From Mucilaginibacter sp. JRF (GTDB taxonomy: Bacteria; Bacteroidota; Bacteroidia; Sphingobacteriales; Sphingobacteriaceae): 64,000 nucleotides of DNA. The position numbers were made by a program, and so were the translations under genes. Positions 25,996 to 34,217 of this stretch are shown piece after piece. The stretch is from positions 652,551 to 716,550 of the forward strand of contig NZ_JADFBY010000002.1 in the NCBI RefSeq assembly GCF_015223065.1, read 5' to 3'. Each line of letters begins with the position of its first letter. Position 1 is the first letter of the stretch. A model generated the notes under the pieces. The model saw only the letters and a program-made list of their open reading frames with translations, was not told the origin of the DNA and searched no databases.

Positions 25996-27900
25996 TTATT
26001 CTAATACCAGTACAAAGCCGCCATTGCCCTTCATGGTGATTTTTGCGGGTTGATCGGCCGGTACATCGCTTTGCGTAAAGCTTAATGGTTCAGCACCGTC
26101 AGTTATCAGTTTGGCTTTGGTAGTTTTGAAATCCTTAAGGTTGATGGTAACTTCCTTACCTTCATTTTCGCCGTTAATACCTGCTATGTACCACTTTTTG
26201 CCACTTTGGCGGGCTATTACTACTGATTTGCCCGGGTAGCCATCTACAAAGCGAACATCATCCCAATAGTTAGGCAGTGTTTGCAGGAACGATACCACGT
26301 AATCAGGCACATGCGTCATTCCCTCCGGCGATTCGGCATAGTGCTGTATGCCCGACAAAAACAGCACGCTGGTAGCCAGCTCAAAGGCACTGGTAGTTTT
26401 GCGTTTTACATGCGTGTTTATTTTGTACAGGTTCATGGGCGTAAAATCCATCGGATCGAACGCGTTGCGGGTAAATGGCAGCATGGCGCAATGGTTGGCC
26501 TGTTTATCGGCACCAACCTGTTCAAAGGTCACCATTTCAAAACCTTTAACGGCCTCGGTGGTCATCAGGTGCGAGTAGGTGCGGGCCCAGCCCCTCGGGA
26601 GGGTAGCGCCATGAAAGTTCACCAGTAAACCATGTGTCGCGGCATCCTTTAAAATATCTACATAATACTGTATCATCGAGCGGCCATCGCCACCAAAGAA
26701 ATCGATCTTAACGCCCTTTATTCCCATTTTATGCAAACGGGCAAACTCCTTATCCCTGCTTTCGTGTGTCAGTAATTTATCTTTAGGTTGATATTTTACC
26801 GTGTTCCAATCACCCGCGGAGTTATACCATAATATGATGCCTACGTTTTTAGTAGCGCCATAATCGGCCAATTGCTTTATTTTGTCGTAACCTATCTTGC
26901 TATCCCAGTTAACATCCACAAGGCAGTATTGCCATTTCATTTTGGCAGCCAGGTCAACATAGCGTATCTGCTCGGTATAGGTAATGGAATCATCCTTGCT
27001 GGTTATCCAGCTCCAGGCAGCTTTGCCGGGTTTTACGATTGATTTATCGGGCAAAGAAATATTATGCGCAGCTACATCGGTACCCAGGGTTGATTCAACA
27101 ATGGTTTTTAAACCGCCTATAGCGATAACGCGCCAAGGAGTATAAACAACGTTTTTAGGCAAGGCATCCTGCCCTGTAAAAACTTCAATCTTGTTAGGGA
27201 AATTGATATGGTAAGTGCTGCTTAACGAATTGTTTTTTAAGGTAGTACCGCAATAGCTGCCATCCATACCCGCCTCAGTTATCAGTGCCCATGTATTTCC
27301 GCTTTTAAATAGGGCAGGGTATATCCAGCCGTTTTTAGCGTAGTTGCCCGCCTTAACATCCTGCTCGTAATATTCCTCGTACGATGGATTGCTTTTTTCC
27401 CAGCCGCTTTGCGCGTCGGCCTTGGGTTGCAGCCATGTTTTGGTTGATCGAGCAAAGCGGTATTCGGTATATTCCTTATTGATAACAGCGCCATTTTTAC
27501 CACCATCCGGAAAGTAATAGCGGAATGCCACTCCATCATTTGATACCTGGAATATCACATCCATTTGCTTACCTGTCTGGTTGGTAAGTTTGTAAATAAA
27601 TTGAGAAAAATTATAGGTGATGTGATGCTTTTTGGCGTTCACCATAGTATACATCTGACCGCCCAAACTGTTTTTGATGCCTCTAAGCTTTAAGCCGCTG
27701 TAAAAGTTGCCGTTGCTTTGCGCTATACCCAAAGCCGACTGTAATATTACCGGTGTGCCCTTATAGCTTACCGAGTAAACGGGTTTACCCGCTTTCAGAC
27801 TAAAATTAACCGTGATGTTCTTGTCGGGACTGCTAACAGTTTGCGCATTGGCACAAACCGCCAGCATACTGATACATATTAAAAATATATATTTATACAT
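25996..27900 (-). CDS. GH97 glycoside hydrolase, predicted retaining type
   Basis: From the ATG at 27900 (MYKYIFLICISMLAVC) the enzyme has 634 residues with a signal peptide ending near ANAQ. An N-terminal beta-sandwich (to about 285) precedes the TIM barrel (about 295-560) and a C-terminal beta domain. The barrel shows GVKIDFFGGDGR with D400, the place of the nucleophile in retaining GH97 enzymes; inverting SusB-type alpha-glucosidases lack it. Retaining members cleave alpha-galactosides or beta-L-arabinopyranosides. Its place inside araB-araD-araA, 16 bases after araD, favours beta-L-arabinopyranosidase, but alpha-galactosidase remains possible. The longer frame to 27978 overlaps araD and is rejected. 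Confidence 0.88.
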   Translation of the reverse strand: MYKYIFLICISMLAVCANAQTVSSPDKNITVNFSLKAGKPVYSVSYKGTPVILQSALGIAQSNGNFYSGLKLRGIKNSLGGQMYTMVNAKKHHITYNFSQFIYKLTNQTGKQMDVIFQVSNDGVAFRYYFPDGGKNGAVINKEYTEYRFARSTKTWLQPKADAQSGWEKSNPSYEEYYEQDVKAGNYAKNGWIYPALFKSGNTWALITEAGMDGSYCGTTLKNNSLSSTYHINFPNKIEVFTGQDALPKNVVYTPWRVIAIGGLKTIVESTLGTDVAAHNISLPDKSIVKPGKAAWSWITSKDDSITYTEQIRYVDLAAKMKWQYCLVDVNWDSKIGYDKIKQLADYGATKNVGIILWYNSAGDWNTVKYQPKDKLLTHESRDKEFARLHKMGIKGVKIDFFGGDGRSMIQYYVDILKDAATHGLLVNFHGATLPRGWARTYSHLMTTEAVKGFEMVTFEQVGADKQANHCAMLPFTRNAFDPMDFTPMNLYKINTHVKRKTTSAFELATSVLFLSGIQHYAESPEGMTHVPDYVVSFLQTLPNYWDDVRFVDGYPGKSVVIARQSGKKWYIAGINGENEGKEVTINLKDFKTTKAKLITDGAEPLSFTQSDVPADQPAKITMKGNGGFVLVLE

Positions 27901-27916
27901 AGTAGGGGGCTTTAGG

Positions 27917-28618
27917 TTATTGGCCGTAGTATGAGTTTGGGCCGTGTTTGCGTTCAAAGTGTTTTTGTATAAGGGCATCTTTCATGCGGGGGGTAAGCGG
28001 CTTTATCTGCTCGGTGAGGTATGCCATTTGGGCTACGCTTTCAAGCACGGCGCTATTGTATACCGCCTTATCGGGCGTTTTGCCCCAGGTAAAGGGGGCG
28101 TGGTTGCCTACCAGTATCATCTCCACATCCTCGTAACTCAGGCCTTTCTCCTTAAAGCAGTTCATGATCTGGAAACCGGTTTCATGCTCATAATCTCCCT
28201 TTATCATATCATCATCCATTGGCGGGGCGCAAGGCACATCAACCGTTAGATGATCGGCATGGGTGGTACCGTAAATGGGTATATCGCGCTGGGTTTGCGC
28301 CCAGGCGGTGGCGTAGGTTGAGTGGGTATGCACTATGCCGTTAATGTTCTCCCAATGTTTGTATAAAACAGCGTGCGTTTTAGTGTCCGACGATGGCCTC
28401 AGATCGCCCTCAATAGTATTACCGTCAAAATCTACTATCACCATTTTTTTTGGCGATAGCTTTTCGTAAGGTACGCCGCTGGGCTTTATGGCAAATACGC
28501 CCTCGTTGCGGTCGGCGGCGCTAACGTTGCCAAAGGTGAACAGCACCAGCCCTAATTTGGGTAGTTGCATGTTGGCCTCGTAAGCGCTTTCCCTTATATC
28601 GTTATATTTTTTGCTCAT
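27917..28618 (-). CDS. araD: L-ribulose-5-phosphate 4-epimerase
   Basis: The 233-residue class II aldolase-like enzyme turns L-ribulose 5-phosphate into D-xylulose 5-phosphate with a zinc ion. Zinc ligands are seen in IVHTHSTYA (H97, H99) and GNHAPFTWG (H173), with the Asp of SSDTKTH (D78), matching H95/H97/H171 and D76 of the E. coli enzyme. The phosphate-binding GNVSAAD and PSGVPYEKL are present. Its ATG overlaps the araB stop by four bases (ATGA), which indicates translational coupling. Confidence 0.96.
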   Translation of the reverse strand: MSKKYNDIRESAYEANMQLPKLGLVLFTFGNVSAADRNEGVFAIKPSGVPYEKLSPKKMVIVDFDGNTIEGDLRPSSDTKTHAVLYKHWENINGIVHTHSTYATAWAQTQRDIPIYGTTHADHLTVDVPCAPPMDDDMIKGDYEHETGFQIMNCFKEKGLSYEDVEMILVGNHAPFTWGKTPDKAVYNSAVLESVAQMAYLTEQIKPLTPRMKDALIQKHFERKHGPNSYYGQ

Positions 28619-30315
28619 GCCGTTACGGTGGTTTTTTCTTTATCGGTTATCTGTTTGGCAATGTCGGCACCCAGGGTTTTATATTGCTGATAGCGGTCGG
28701 CATAAACGGCGGCATTGTCAGGGTTTGGCGTGTACTCCACATCAAAACCACGCCCCATAGCCTCCATCGCTTCCTCGGTAGTAGGGTAGATACCCGAAAT
28801 TACCGTGGCAAACATGGCCGCGCCCAGCGCACAGGTATGTTTAAACTGATGGATACGGATAGGCATACCCAAAATATCGGCCATCATTTGCATAACGAAC
28901 GGTGATTTTTTAGCCACACCACCTATACCGATGATACCCTTAACCGGGATACCTTCCTCAATAAAACGGTCAACAATACTTTTCGCGCCAAAGCAGGTAG
29001 CCTCGGCCAGCGCGCGGAAAACACGGGGTGCATCGCTACCTAAACTTAACCCGGCTATGGTGCCGGTAAGCAACTGGTTGGCATCAGGTGTACGGCGACC
29101 GTTAAACCAGTCGATAGCCAGTTCGCTGTCATTTTCAATAGGTAGTAAGGCTGCCTGGCGACTTAGTTCGGGGATGATCTGGTCGGCTATTTCTTCCTTC
29201 AGTTTTTCGGCGGTAGCCTCGTCGATCACTTTTGAGTTTGCCAGCAGGTTATTCAGCGGCCAGCTCAACAGGTTTTTAAACCAGGCATAGGTATCGCCAA
29301 AGGCAGATTGCCCGGCTTCGAGGCCGATCATGCCGGGTATTACCGAGCCATTTACCTGCCCGCAAATACCGCGTACGGTTTTGCCTTCAATATCGGCAGT
29401 GGGTACCACCATCATATCGCAGGTTGAGGTACCCATTACTTTGCTTAAGTAGTAAGGTTCAATTTGCCCACCCACGGCACCCATGTGCGCGTCGAAAGCG
29501 CCAACGCCAACCACCACATCGGTTGGCAGGCCTAACCTTTCGGCCCAATCGGTACTCAATGTTCCGGCGGCAACGTCGGATGTATAGGTGTCTGCAAAAA
29601 GCTTCCCTGTAATGCCGGTCAGCAAGGGATCAAGGGATGAAAAGAAATCATCAGGCGGCAGGCCGTCAAATTCCTCAGCCCAAAGGGCTTTATGGCCCGC
29701 GGCGCAACGGCTGCGTTTTATCTGCTTAACATCATTACCGCCGGTAAGCAAAAACGGAATCCAATCGCAATGCTCAACCCACGAGTGCAGGGCACTGTTC
29801 ACCTCCTCATCCGTACGGATAACGTGCAGCAGCTTGGCCCAAAACCACTCGGACGAGTAGATGCCTCCTACATATTTAAGATAGTTGGTATCGAATTTTG
29901 TAGCATGCTCGTTTATTTCGGCTGCTTCGTCAACAGCGGTATGGTCTTTCCATAAAACAAACATGGCGTTGGGGTTCTCCTTAAACTCGGGGAGTAAGGC
30001 CAGCGGATGGCCGGTGGCATCAACCGCTACCGGGGTTGAACCCGTGGTATCAACTGATATACCTTTTACATTGGCGGCAATATCGGCACCGGCCTGCTGC
30101 AAACAATCCTTAATGGTGGTTTCCAAACCCTCAATATAATCGAGCGGGTGCTGGCGAAATTGGTTTTCGGCGGCGTTGCAGTACAGGCCTTTTTGCCAGC
30201 GCGGGTAATTATATACCGATGAGGCTATTTCCTGCCCGTTGGCGGCATCAACAATAACCGAGCGTACAGAGTCTGACCCATAGTCGACCCCGATCACGTA
30301 TGCTTTATTACTCAT
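28615..30315 (-). CDS. araB: ribulokinase
   Basis: From the ATG at 30315 (MSNKAYVIGVDYGSDSVRS) the enzyme has 566 residues, normal for ribulokinase. It phosphorylates L-ribulose at O5 with ATP. It belongs to the FGGY kinases: the N-terminal DYGSDSVRSVIVD phosphate-1 motif, DTTGSTPVAVD, the substrate-binding ALWKDHTA-like VLWKDHTAVDEAAEI, and GIIGIGGVAKKSPFVMQMM near the C-terminus. It is first gene of the arabinose operon and overlaps araD by four bases. An upstream extension to 30399 would run through the predicted AraR operator and is not supported. Confidence 0.96.
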   Translation of the reverse strand: MSNKAYVIGVDYGSDSVRSVIVDAANGQEIASSVYNYPRWQKGLYCNAAENQFRQHPLDYIEGLETTIKDCLQQAGADIAANVKGISVDTTGSTPVAVDATGHPLALLPEFKENPNAMFVLWKDHTAVDEAAEINEHATKFDTNYLKYVGGIYSSEWFWAKLLHVIRTDEEVNSALHSWVEHCDWIPFLLTGGNDVKQIKRSRCAAGHKALWAEEFDGLPPDDFFSSLDPLLTGITGKLFADTYTSDVAAGTLSTDWAERLGLPTDVVVGVGAFDAHMGAVGGQIEPYYLSKVMGTSTCDMMVVPTADIEGKTVRGICGQVNGSVIPGMIGLEAGQSAFGDTYAWFKNLLSWPLNNLLANSKVIDEATAEKLKEEIADQIIPELSRQAALLPIENDSELAIDWFNGRRTPDANQLLTGTIAGLSLGSDAPRVFRALAEATCFGAKSIVDRFIEEGIPVKGIIGIGGVAKKSPFVMQMMADILGMPIRIHQFKHTCALGAAMFATVISGIYPTTEEAMEAMGRGFDVEYTPNPDNAAVYADRYQQYKTLGADIAKQITDKEKTTVTA

Positions 30316-30327
30316 GATTAGATTTAT

Positions 30328-30352
30328 AATTAGTGTCGAATTAACACTTAAA
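30328..30352 (-). promoter_or_regulatory. candidate AraR operator in front of araB
   Basis: On the minus strand TTTAAGTGTT-N5-GACACTAATT. The core AGTGT and ACACT arms are perfect, and the left half is identical to that of the palindrome upstream of the galM operon (31320-31344) with the same spacer length. It ends 12 bases before the araB ATG. Confidence 0.6.
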
Positions 30353-30371
30353 TTTTGATAAATAAAAATTT

Positions 30372-30398
30372 TGCAGAACTTTTTTTTAAAATTCTGCA
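30372..30398 (-). terminator. possible weak terminator or attenuator between araR and araB
   Basis: TGCAGAA and TTCTGCA are perfect 7-base arms; inner TTTT/AAAA can add pairs. On the minus strand it is followed by AAAATTTTTATTT. It could end the araR transcript, but the stem is short and AT-rich inside. Confidence 0.45.
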
Positions 30399-30446
30399 TT
30401 AGGGGATTATTTAATCAAAAACGAAATGCCTGCGCGCTAAATTGTA

Positions 30447-31157
30447 TCAGGATGCCGAAATGCTGTCGGGGTTAGGTATGAAGTTCATAAACGCCTGGAA
30501 TTTAGAATAGTAGTTGTGCATATTTAGCTGGTAGTAATATGCGCCGCGTTTTGAACCTGCCTTATCCTTTTCGTTAAGCTTAATAAGTAAACCTGTAGCC
30601 AACACCCTTTTACTAAAGTTGCGTTTATCAATAGAGGTGTTAAACACATTCTCGTACAGGTTTTGCAATTGCGGAATGGTGAATTTTGATGGCAAAAGCT
30701 CAAATAATATAGGGTGCATAGCGGCTTTATACCTGATGCGTTTCTTAGCCATCTCCACCATTTCCTGCTGATCGAATATCACTTTGGGGGTGCGTTTAAG
30801 CGTGAACCACTCGGCATGATAATCGTCATTTATCTGCTTTTCGTACTTATTAATATCAATCAGGGCAAAATAAGCTACTGATACTGTGCGCTCAATCGGG
30901 TCGCGCTGCGGGTCGCCAAAGGTATGCAGTTGTTCAAGGTAAACCCCTTCAAGGCCGGTAAGCTCCTTTAGTATGCGGTTTGATGCCTGGTCTAAACTTT
31001 CGTCGGGCTGCACAAAGCCGCCCATTAAACTCCAGTTGCCTTTTTCGGGCTGAAAGCCTCTTTTTATCAGCAATATCTTCAAAGCTTCACCGTCAAAACC
31101 GAAAACAATACAATCTACCGCGAGTAGCAAACGGGTCTGTTTTGAATATTTCTGCAT
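30447..31157 (-). CDS. araR: AraR, NUDIX-family arabinose repressor
   Basis: The 236-residue protein has an N-terminal NUDIX-like domain (residues about 8-145; FGFDGEALKILLIKRGF, then WSLMGGFVQPDESLDQASNRILKELTGL). The catalytic GX5EX7REUXEEXGU box is degenerate: the REUXEE part reads RILKELTGL, which suggests ligand binding without hydrolysis. A C-terminal winged helix (about 160-230) follows. This is the NrtR/AraR arrangement. In Bacteroides thetaiotaomicron a regulator of this type represses arabinose genes and responds to L-arabinose. Its position between the araB operon and the arabinan operon fits exactly. Confidence 0.9.
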   Translation of the reverse strand: MQKYSKQTRLLLAVDCIVFGFDGEALKILLIKRGFQPEKGNWSLMGGFVQPDESLDQASNRILKELTGLEGVYLEQLHTFGDPQRDPIERTVSVAYFALIDINKYEKQINDDYHAEWFTLKRTPKVIFDQQEMVEMAKKRIRYKAAMHPILFELLPSKFTIPQLQNLYENVFNTSIDKRNFSKRVLATGLLIKLNEKDKAGSKRGAYYYQLNMHNYYSKFQAFMNFIPNPDSISAS

Positions 31158-31191
31158 ATTTAATTGGTATAAAAGGGCTTTAAGCTAACCG

Positions 31192-31199
31192 CAAATGTA
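31192..31199 (-). promoter_or_regulatory. -7 element of the araR promoter
   Basis: On the minus strand TACATTTG matches TAnnTTTG perfectly, 34 bases before the araR ATG. No clear -33 TTTG is seen at the usual spacing. Confidence 0.45.
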
Positions 31200-31319
31200 A
31201 TTAATCGAACTATAAAAAATAAAAATGTTTAAGAGGCCGGGCTTTTGTACTAAAAGTTCGTTTTAGCAATAATGTTTGTCATGCCCTCATCAGGTTTACA
31301 TGCGATAAATTTAAATTTT

Positions 31320-31344
31320 TTTAAGTGTTTTTATAACAATTAAA
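31320..31344 (+). promoter_or_regulatory. candidate AraR operator of the arabinan operon
   Basis: TTTAAGTGTT-TTTAT-AACAATTAAA is a palindrome with 9 of 10 arm positions matching. It shares its left half and spacer length with the site before araB. A -7-like TACTTTCG follows at 31355-31362, so a repressor bound here would cover the -33 region. Confidence 0.65.
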
Positions 31345-31354
31345 TTTTTATTTA

Positions 31355-31362
31355 TACTTTCG
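31355..31362 (+). promoter_or_regulatory. -7-like element of the galM/arabinan operon
   Basis: TACTTTCG differs from TAnnTTTG at one base and lies 80 bases before the galM ATG, directly after the palindrome. Confidence 0.45.
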
Positions 31363-31442
31363 AAGCACTGCTTGGGCGGCCGACCAACCCATGCGGTACC
31401 GCTCCAATTATAAAACTTATAACCTGTTTATTGTCCGTTTTT

Positions 31443-32606
31443 ATGAAGAATACATCTATACAGATAATTATGACCTTAGTGATAGCCACAGCCATTACCG
31501 CCTGCGGAGGCCCTGCAAAACAACAAACCGACAACACCGATACCACCCGTACCGATAGCGCGACCTTTGATATTAAAGGCAATGTTGACGGTAAAGCCGT
31601 GAGCCTTTATACCCTAAAAAACAGCAATGGCGCCAAAGTAGCCATCACCAATTATGGTGGCCGGATAGTTAGCCTTTGCGTGCCCGACCGTGAAGGGAAA
31701 CTGACCGACGTGGTTTTGGGTTACGACTCGTTAAAGAGCTATCAAAAAAAGGGCGAGCCATATTTTGGCGCGTTGATAGGTCGTTATGGCAACCGCATAG
31801 CTAAAGGTAAATTTACGCTTGATGGTAAGCCATATCAACTGGATATTAATGATGGCGTGAATACCTTGCATGGTGGCTTTAAAGGCTTTTTCGCCCGGGT
31901 TTGGGATGTTAAAAAAGCTGATAATAAAACGCTCGAACTAAGCTATGTATCAAAAGATGGTGAGGGCGGCTATCCCGGTACGCTTACCGTTGATGTTACT
32001 TACGAACTAACTGATGAAAATGAACTTAAGATAGCCTACAAGGCAACTACCGATAAGGCTACCGTTATCAACCTTACCAACCACGCCTACTTTAACCTGA
32101 ACGGGCATAACGGTGCCGAAATTACCAACCACCAGTTATACATAGCTGCCGACCGCTTTACCCCGGTTGATAGCACGCTGATACCAACCGGTAAACTACA
32201 ACCGGTAAAAGGCACACCGTTTGATTTTACTTCGGCAAAAGTGATTGGGCATGATATTGATGCTGACGATCAGCAATTGAAATACGGCAAAGGGTACGAC
32301 CATAACTTTGTACTTAACCAGCACGATTTTGAAAAACCGGTAGCCACCGTATCCAGCCCGGAAACGGGCATCAGCATGGAGGTTTATACTACCGAGCCGG
32401 GTGTACAGTTTTACAGCGGTAACTTTTTAAACGGTGCCGATCAGGATGGTAAAGGCGGTATTGCTTACAAGCATCGCTCAGCATTGTGTTTGGAAACACA
32501 GCACTTTCCGGATTCGCCGAACCAGCCAACGTTCCCTACCACTACCTTAAAGGCGGGGCAGGAGTATAAAACCTATACTACCTACAAATTCTTAGTAGCC
32601 AAGTAA
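31443..32606 (+). CDS. galM: aldose 1-epimerase, lipoprotein
   Basis: From the ATG at 31443 the protein has 387 residues with a lipoprotein signal ending AITAC (Cys about 21), so it works in the periplasm or on the outer membrane. It interconverts alpha and beta anomers of sugars. The family pattern is intact: VAITNYGGRIVSL, YFGALIGRYGNRIAKG, NTLHGGFKGF, the catalytic His in NLTNHAYFNLNGH, and the catalytic Glu in SALCLETQHFPDSPNQP. It is the first gene of the arabinan operon and probably supplies the right anomer of released arabinose to transport. Confidence 0.93.
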   Translation: MKNTSIQIIMTLVIATAITACGGPAKQQTDNTDTTRTDSATFDIKGNVDGKAVSLYTLKNSNGAKVAITNYGGRIVSLCVPDREGKLTDVVLGYDSLKSYQKKGEPYFGALIGRYGNRIAKGKFTLDGKPYQLDINDGVNTLHGGFKGFFARVWDVKKADNKTLELSYVSKDGEGGYPGTLTVDVTYELTDENELKIAYKATTDKATVINLTNHAYFNLNGHNGAEITNHQLYIAADRFTPVDSTLIPTGKLQPVKGTPFDFTSAKVIGHDIDADDQQLKYGKGYDHNFVLNQHDFEKPVATVSSPETGISMEVYTTEPGVQFYSGNFLNGADQDGKGGIAYKHRSALCLETQHFPDSPNQPTFPTTTLKAGQEYKTYTTYKFLVAK

Positions 32607-32646
32607 CCAATCCAACCAACTTATAACCATTAAATAAACCTGAATT

Positions 32647-34188
32647 ATGAACTTATTTGGTAAACCGGCAAAGGTGTTACTGCTGTTGCTGATAAGCGGC
32701 AGCAGTTATGCCCAGCAGCAAAATACCATTACCGTGCATGCTGCAAAGGATAAAACCACCATCAGTAAATACATTTACAGCCACTTTGCCGAGCATTTGG
32801 GCCGTTGTGTTTACGGCGGCTTTTACGTGGGCGATACCTCAAAAATACCCAACACCAATGGTGTGCGTAATGATATTGTGGCCGCGCTTAAAAAAATGAA
32901 GATACCATCGCTGCGCTGGCCGGGTGGCTGCTTTGCCGATACCTATCACTGGAAAGACGGCATTGGCCCAAAGGATAAACGACCGGCCCTTGTAAATAAA
33001 TGGTGGGGCGGCGTTACCGAGGACAACAGCTTTGGTACGCACGACTTTTTAAATATGTGCGAATTGCTGGGTACCGACCCCTACCTGGCCGGTAACATTG
33101 GCAGCGGCACCGTACAGGAACTGGCCGACTGGGTACAATACGTAGGCTCAGACAATAAAAACCCGATGGCCGATCTGCGCCGCGAGAACGGGCGTGATAA
33201 ACCCTGGAGCGTACGCTTTTGGGGGGTAGGTAACGAGGCCTGGGGCTGCGGTGGTAACATGACGCCGGAATACTACTCGAACGAGTTTCGTAAATATTCA
33301 ACCTTCATGACGGGTGATAAGCTGTTCCGCATAGCATCGGGCGCTAACTCGGCCGATTATCACTGGACGGAAACACTGATGAAGAACATTCCCAGCCATT
33401 TAATGGAGGGCGTGGCACTGCACCATTACTCGGTTATTGAATGGAATAAAAAGGGTCCGGCCGTAAAATTTACTGATGATCAGTACTTCCGCACCATGAA
33501 AAGTGCCCTGTTTATGGAAGAACTGGTTACCAAACACTCGGCCATAATGGATAAGTACGATCCGCAGAAAAAGATAGCCCTGGTGGTTGACGAGTGGGGC
33601 GGCTGGTACGATGTTGAAGACGGCACCAACCCGGGTTTCCTGTACCAGCAAAATACCATGCGCGATGCCTTGATAGCCGGTGTTACACTCAATATATTTA
33701 ACAACCATGCCGATAGGGTACGCATGGCCAACCTGGCGCAAGCCATCAACGTTTTGCAGGCCGTGATATTAACCGATAAGGAAAAGATGATACTTACGCC
33801 AACCTACCATATTATGGAGATGTATAACGTGCACCAAGATGCTACGCTGTTGCCGGTAGAGGTAAGCACTAAGGATTACGTGTTCGGTAACGAAAAGCTA
33901 CCTGCCGTATCCGTTTCGGCATCGGTTGATAAGGCAGGCGTAACACACATCACCCTAACCAACATCGACCCAAAGAACGCGCAGGATATTGATATTAATC
34001 TTGAAGGCTCAGCCTTTAAAGGGGTAACAGGCAGAATACTCACCTCAAAATCATTACAGGATCATAACACGTTCGAGGTGCCCGATAAGTTAAAACCTGT
34101 GGCGTTTAAGGATGCCTCTGTAAAGGCGGGTAAGTTAAAGGTGAAACTTCCGGCTATATCAATAGTGGTTTTAGAGCTTAAAAAATAA
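32647..34188 (+). CDS. GH51 alpha-L-arabinofuranosidase
   Basis: The 513-residue secreted enzyme removes alpha-L-arabinofuranosyl units. A signal peptide ends near SSYAQ. The TIM barrel shows LRWPGGCFADTYHWKDGIG, the acid/base in GVGNEAWGCGG (E197) and the nucleophile in VVDEWGGWYD (E316). The length of about 510 and lack of an N-terminal carbohydrate-binding domain match the short GH51 type seen in Bacteroides. It is followed 29 bases later by a second, longer GH51. Side chains of arabinan or arabinoxylan are the likely substrate; which one is not clear. Confidence 0.95.
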   Translation: MNLFGKPAKVLLLLLISGSSYAQQQNTITVHAAKDKTTISKYIYSHFAEHLGRCVYGGFYVGDTSKIPNTNGVRNDIVAALKKMKIPSLRWPGGCFADTYHWKDGIGPKDKRPALVNKWWGGVTEDNSFGTHDFLNMCELLGTDPYLAGNIGSGTVQELADWVQYVGSDNKNPMADLRRENGRDKPWSVRFWGVGNEAWGCGGNMTPEYYSNEFRKYSTFMTGDKLFRIASGANSADYHWTETLMKNIPSHLMEGVALHHYSVIEWNKKGPAVKFTDDQYFRTMKSALFMEELVTKHSAIMDKYDPQKKIALVVDEWGGWYDVEDGTNPGFLYQQNTMRDALIAGVTLNIFNNHADRVRMANLAQAINVLQAVILTDKEKMILTPTYHIMEMYNVHQDATLLPVEVSTKDYVFGNEKLPAVSVSASVDKAGVTHITLTNIDPKNAQDIDINLEGSAFKGVTGRILTSKSLQDHNTFEVPDKLKPVAFKDASVKAGKLKVKLPAISIVVLELKK

Positions 34189-34217
34189 AATTGAATCAGT
34201 ATAAAGTTTAATAGCTA

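Noticed and set aside
27901..27978. Longer N-terminus of the GH97 protein
   Set aside because: It overlaps the araD gene, and the signal peptide begins at the ATG at 27900.
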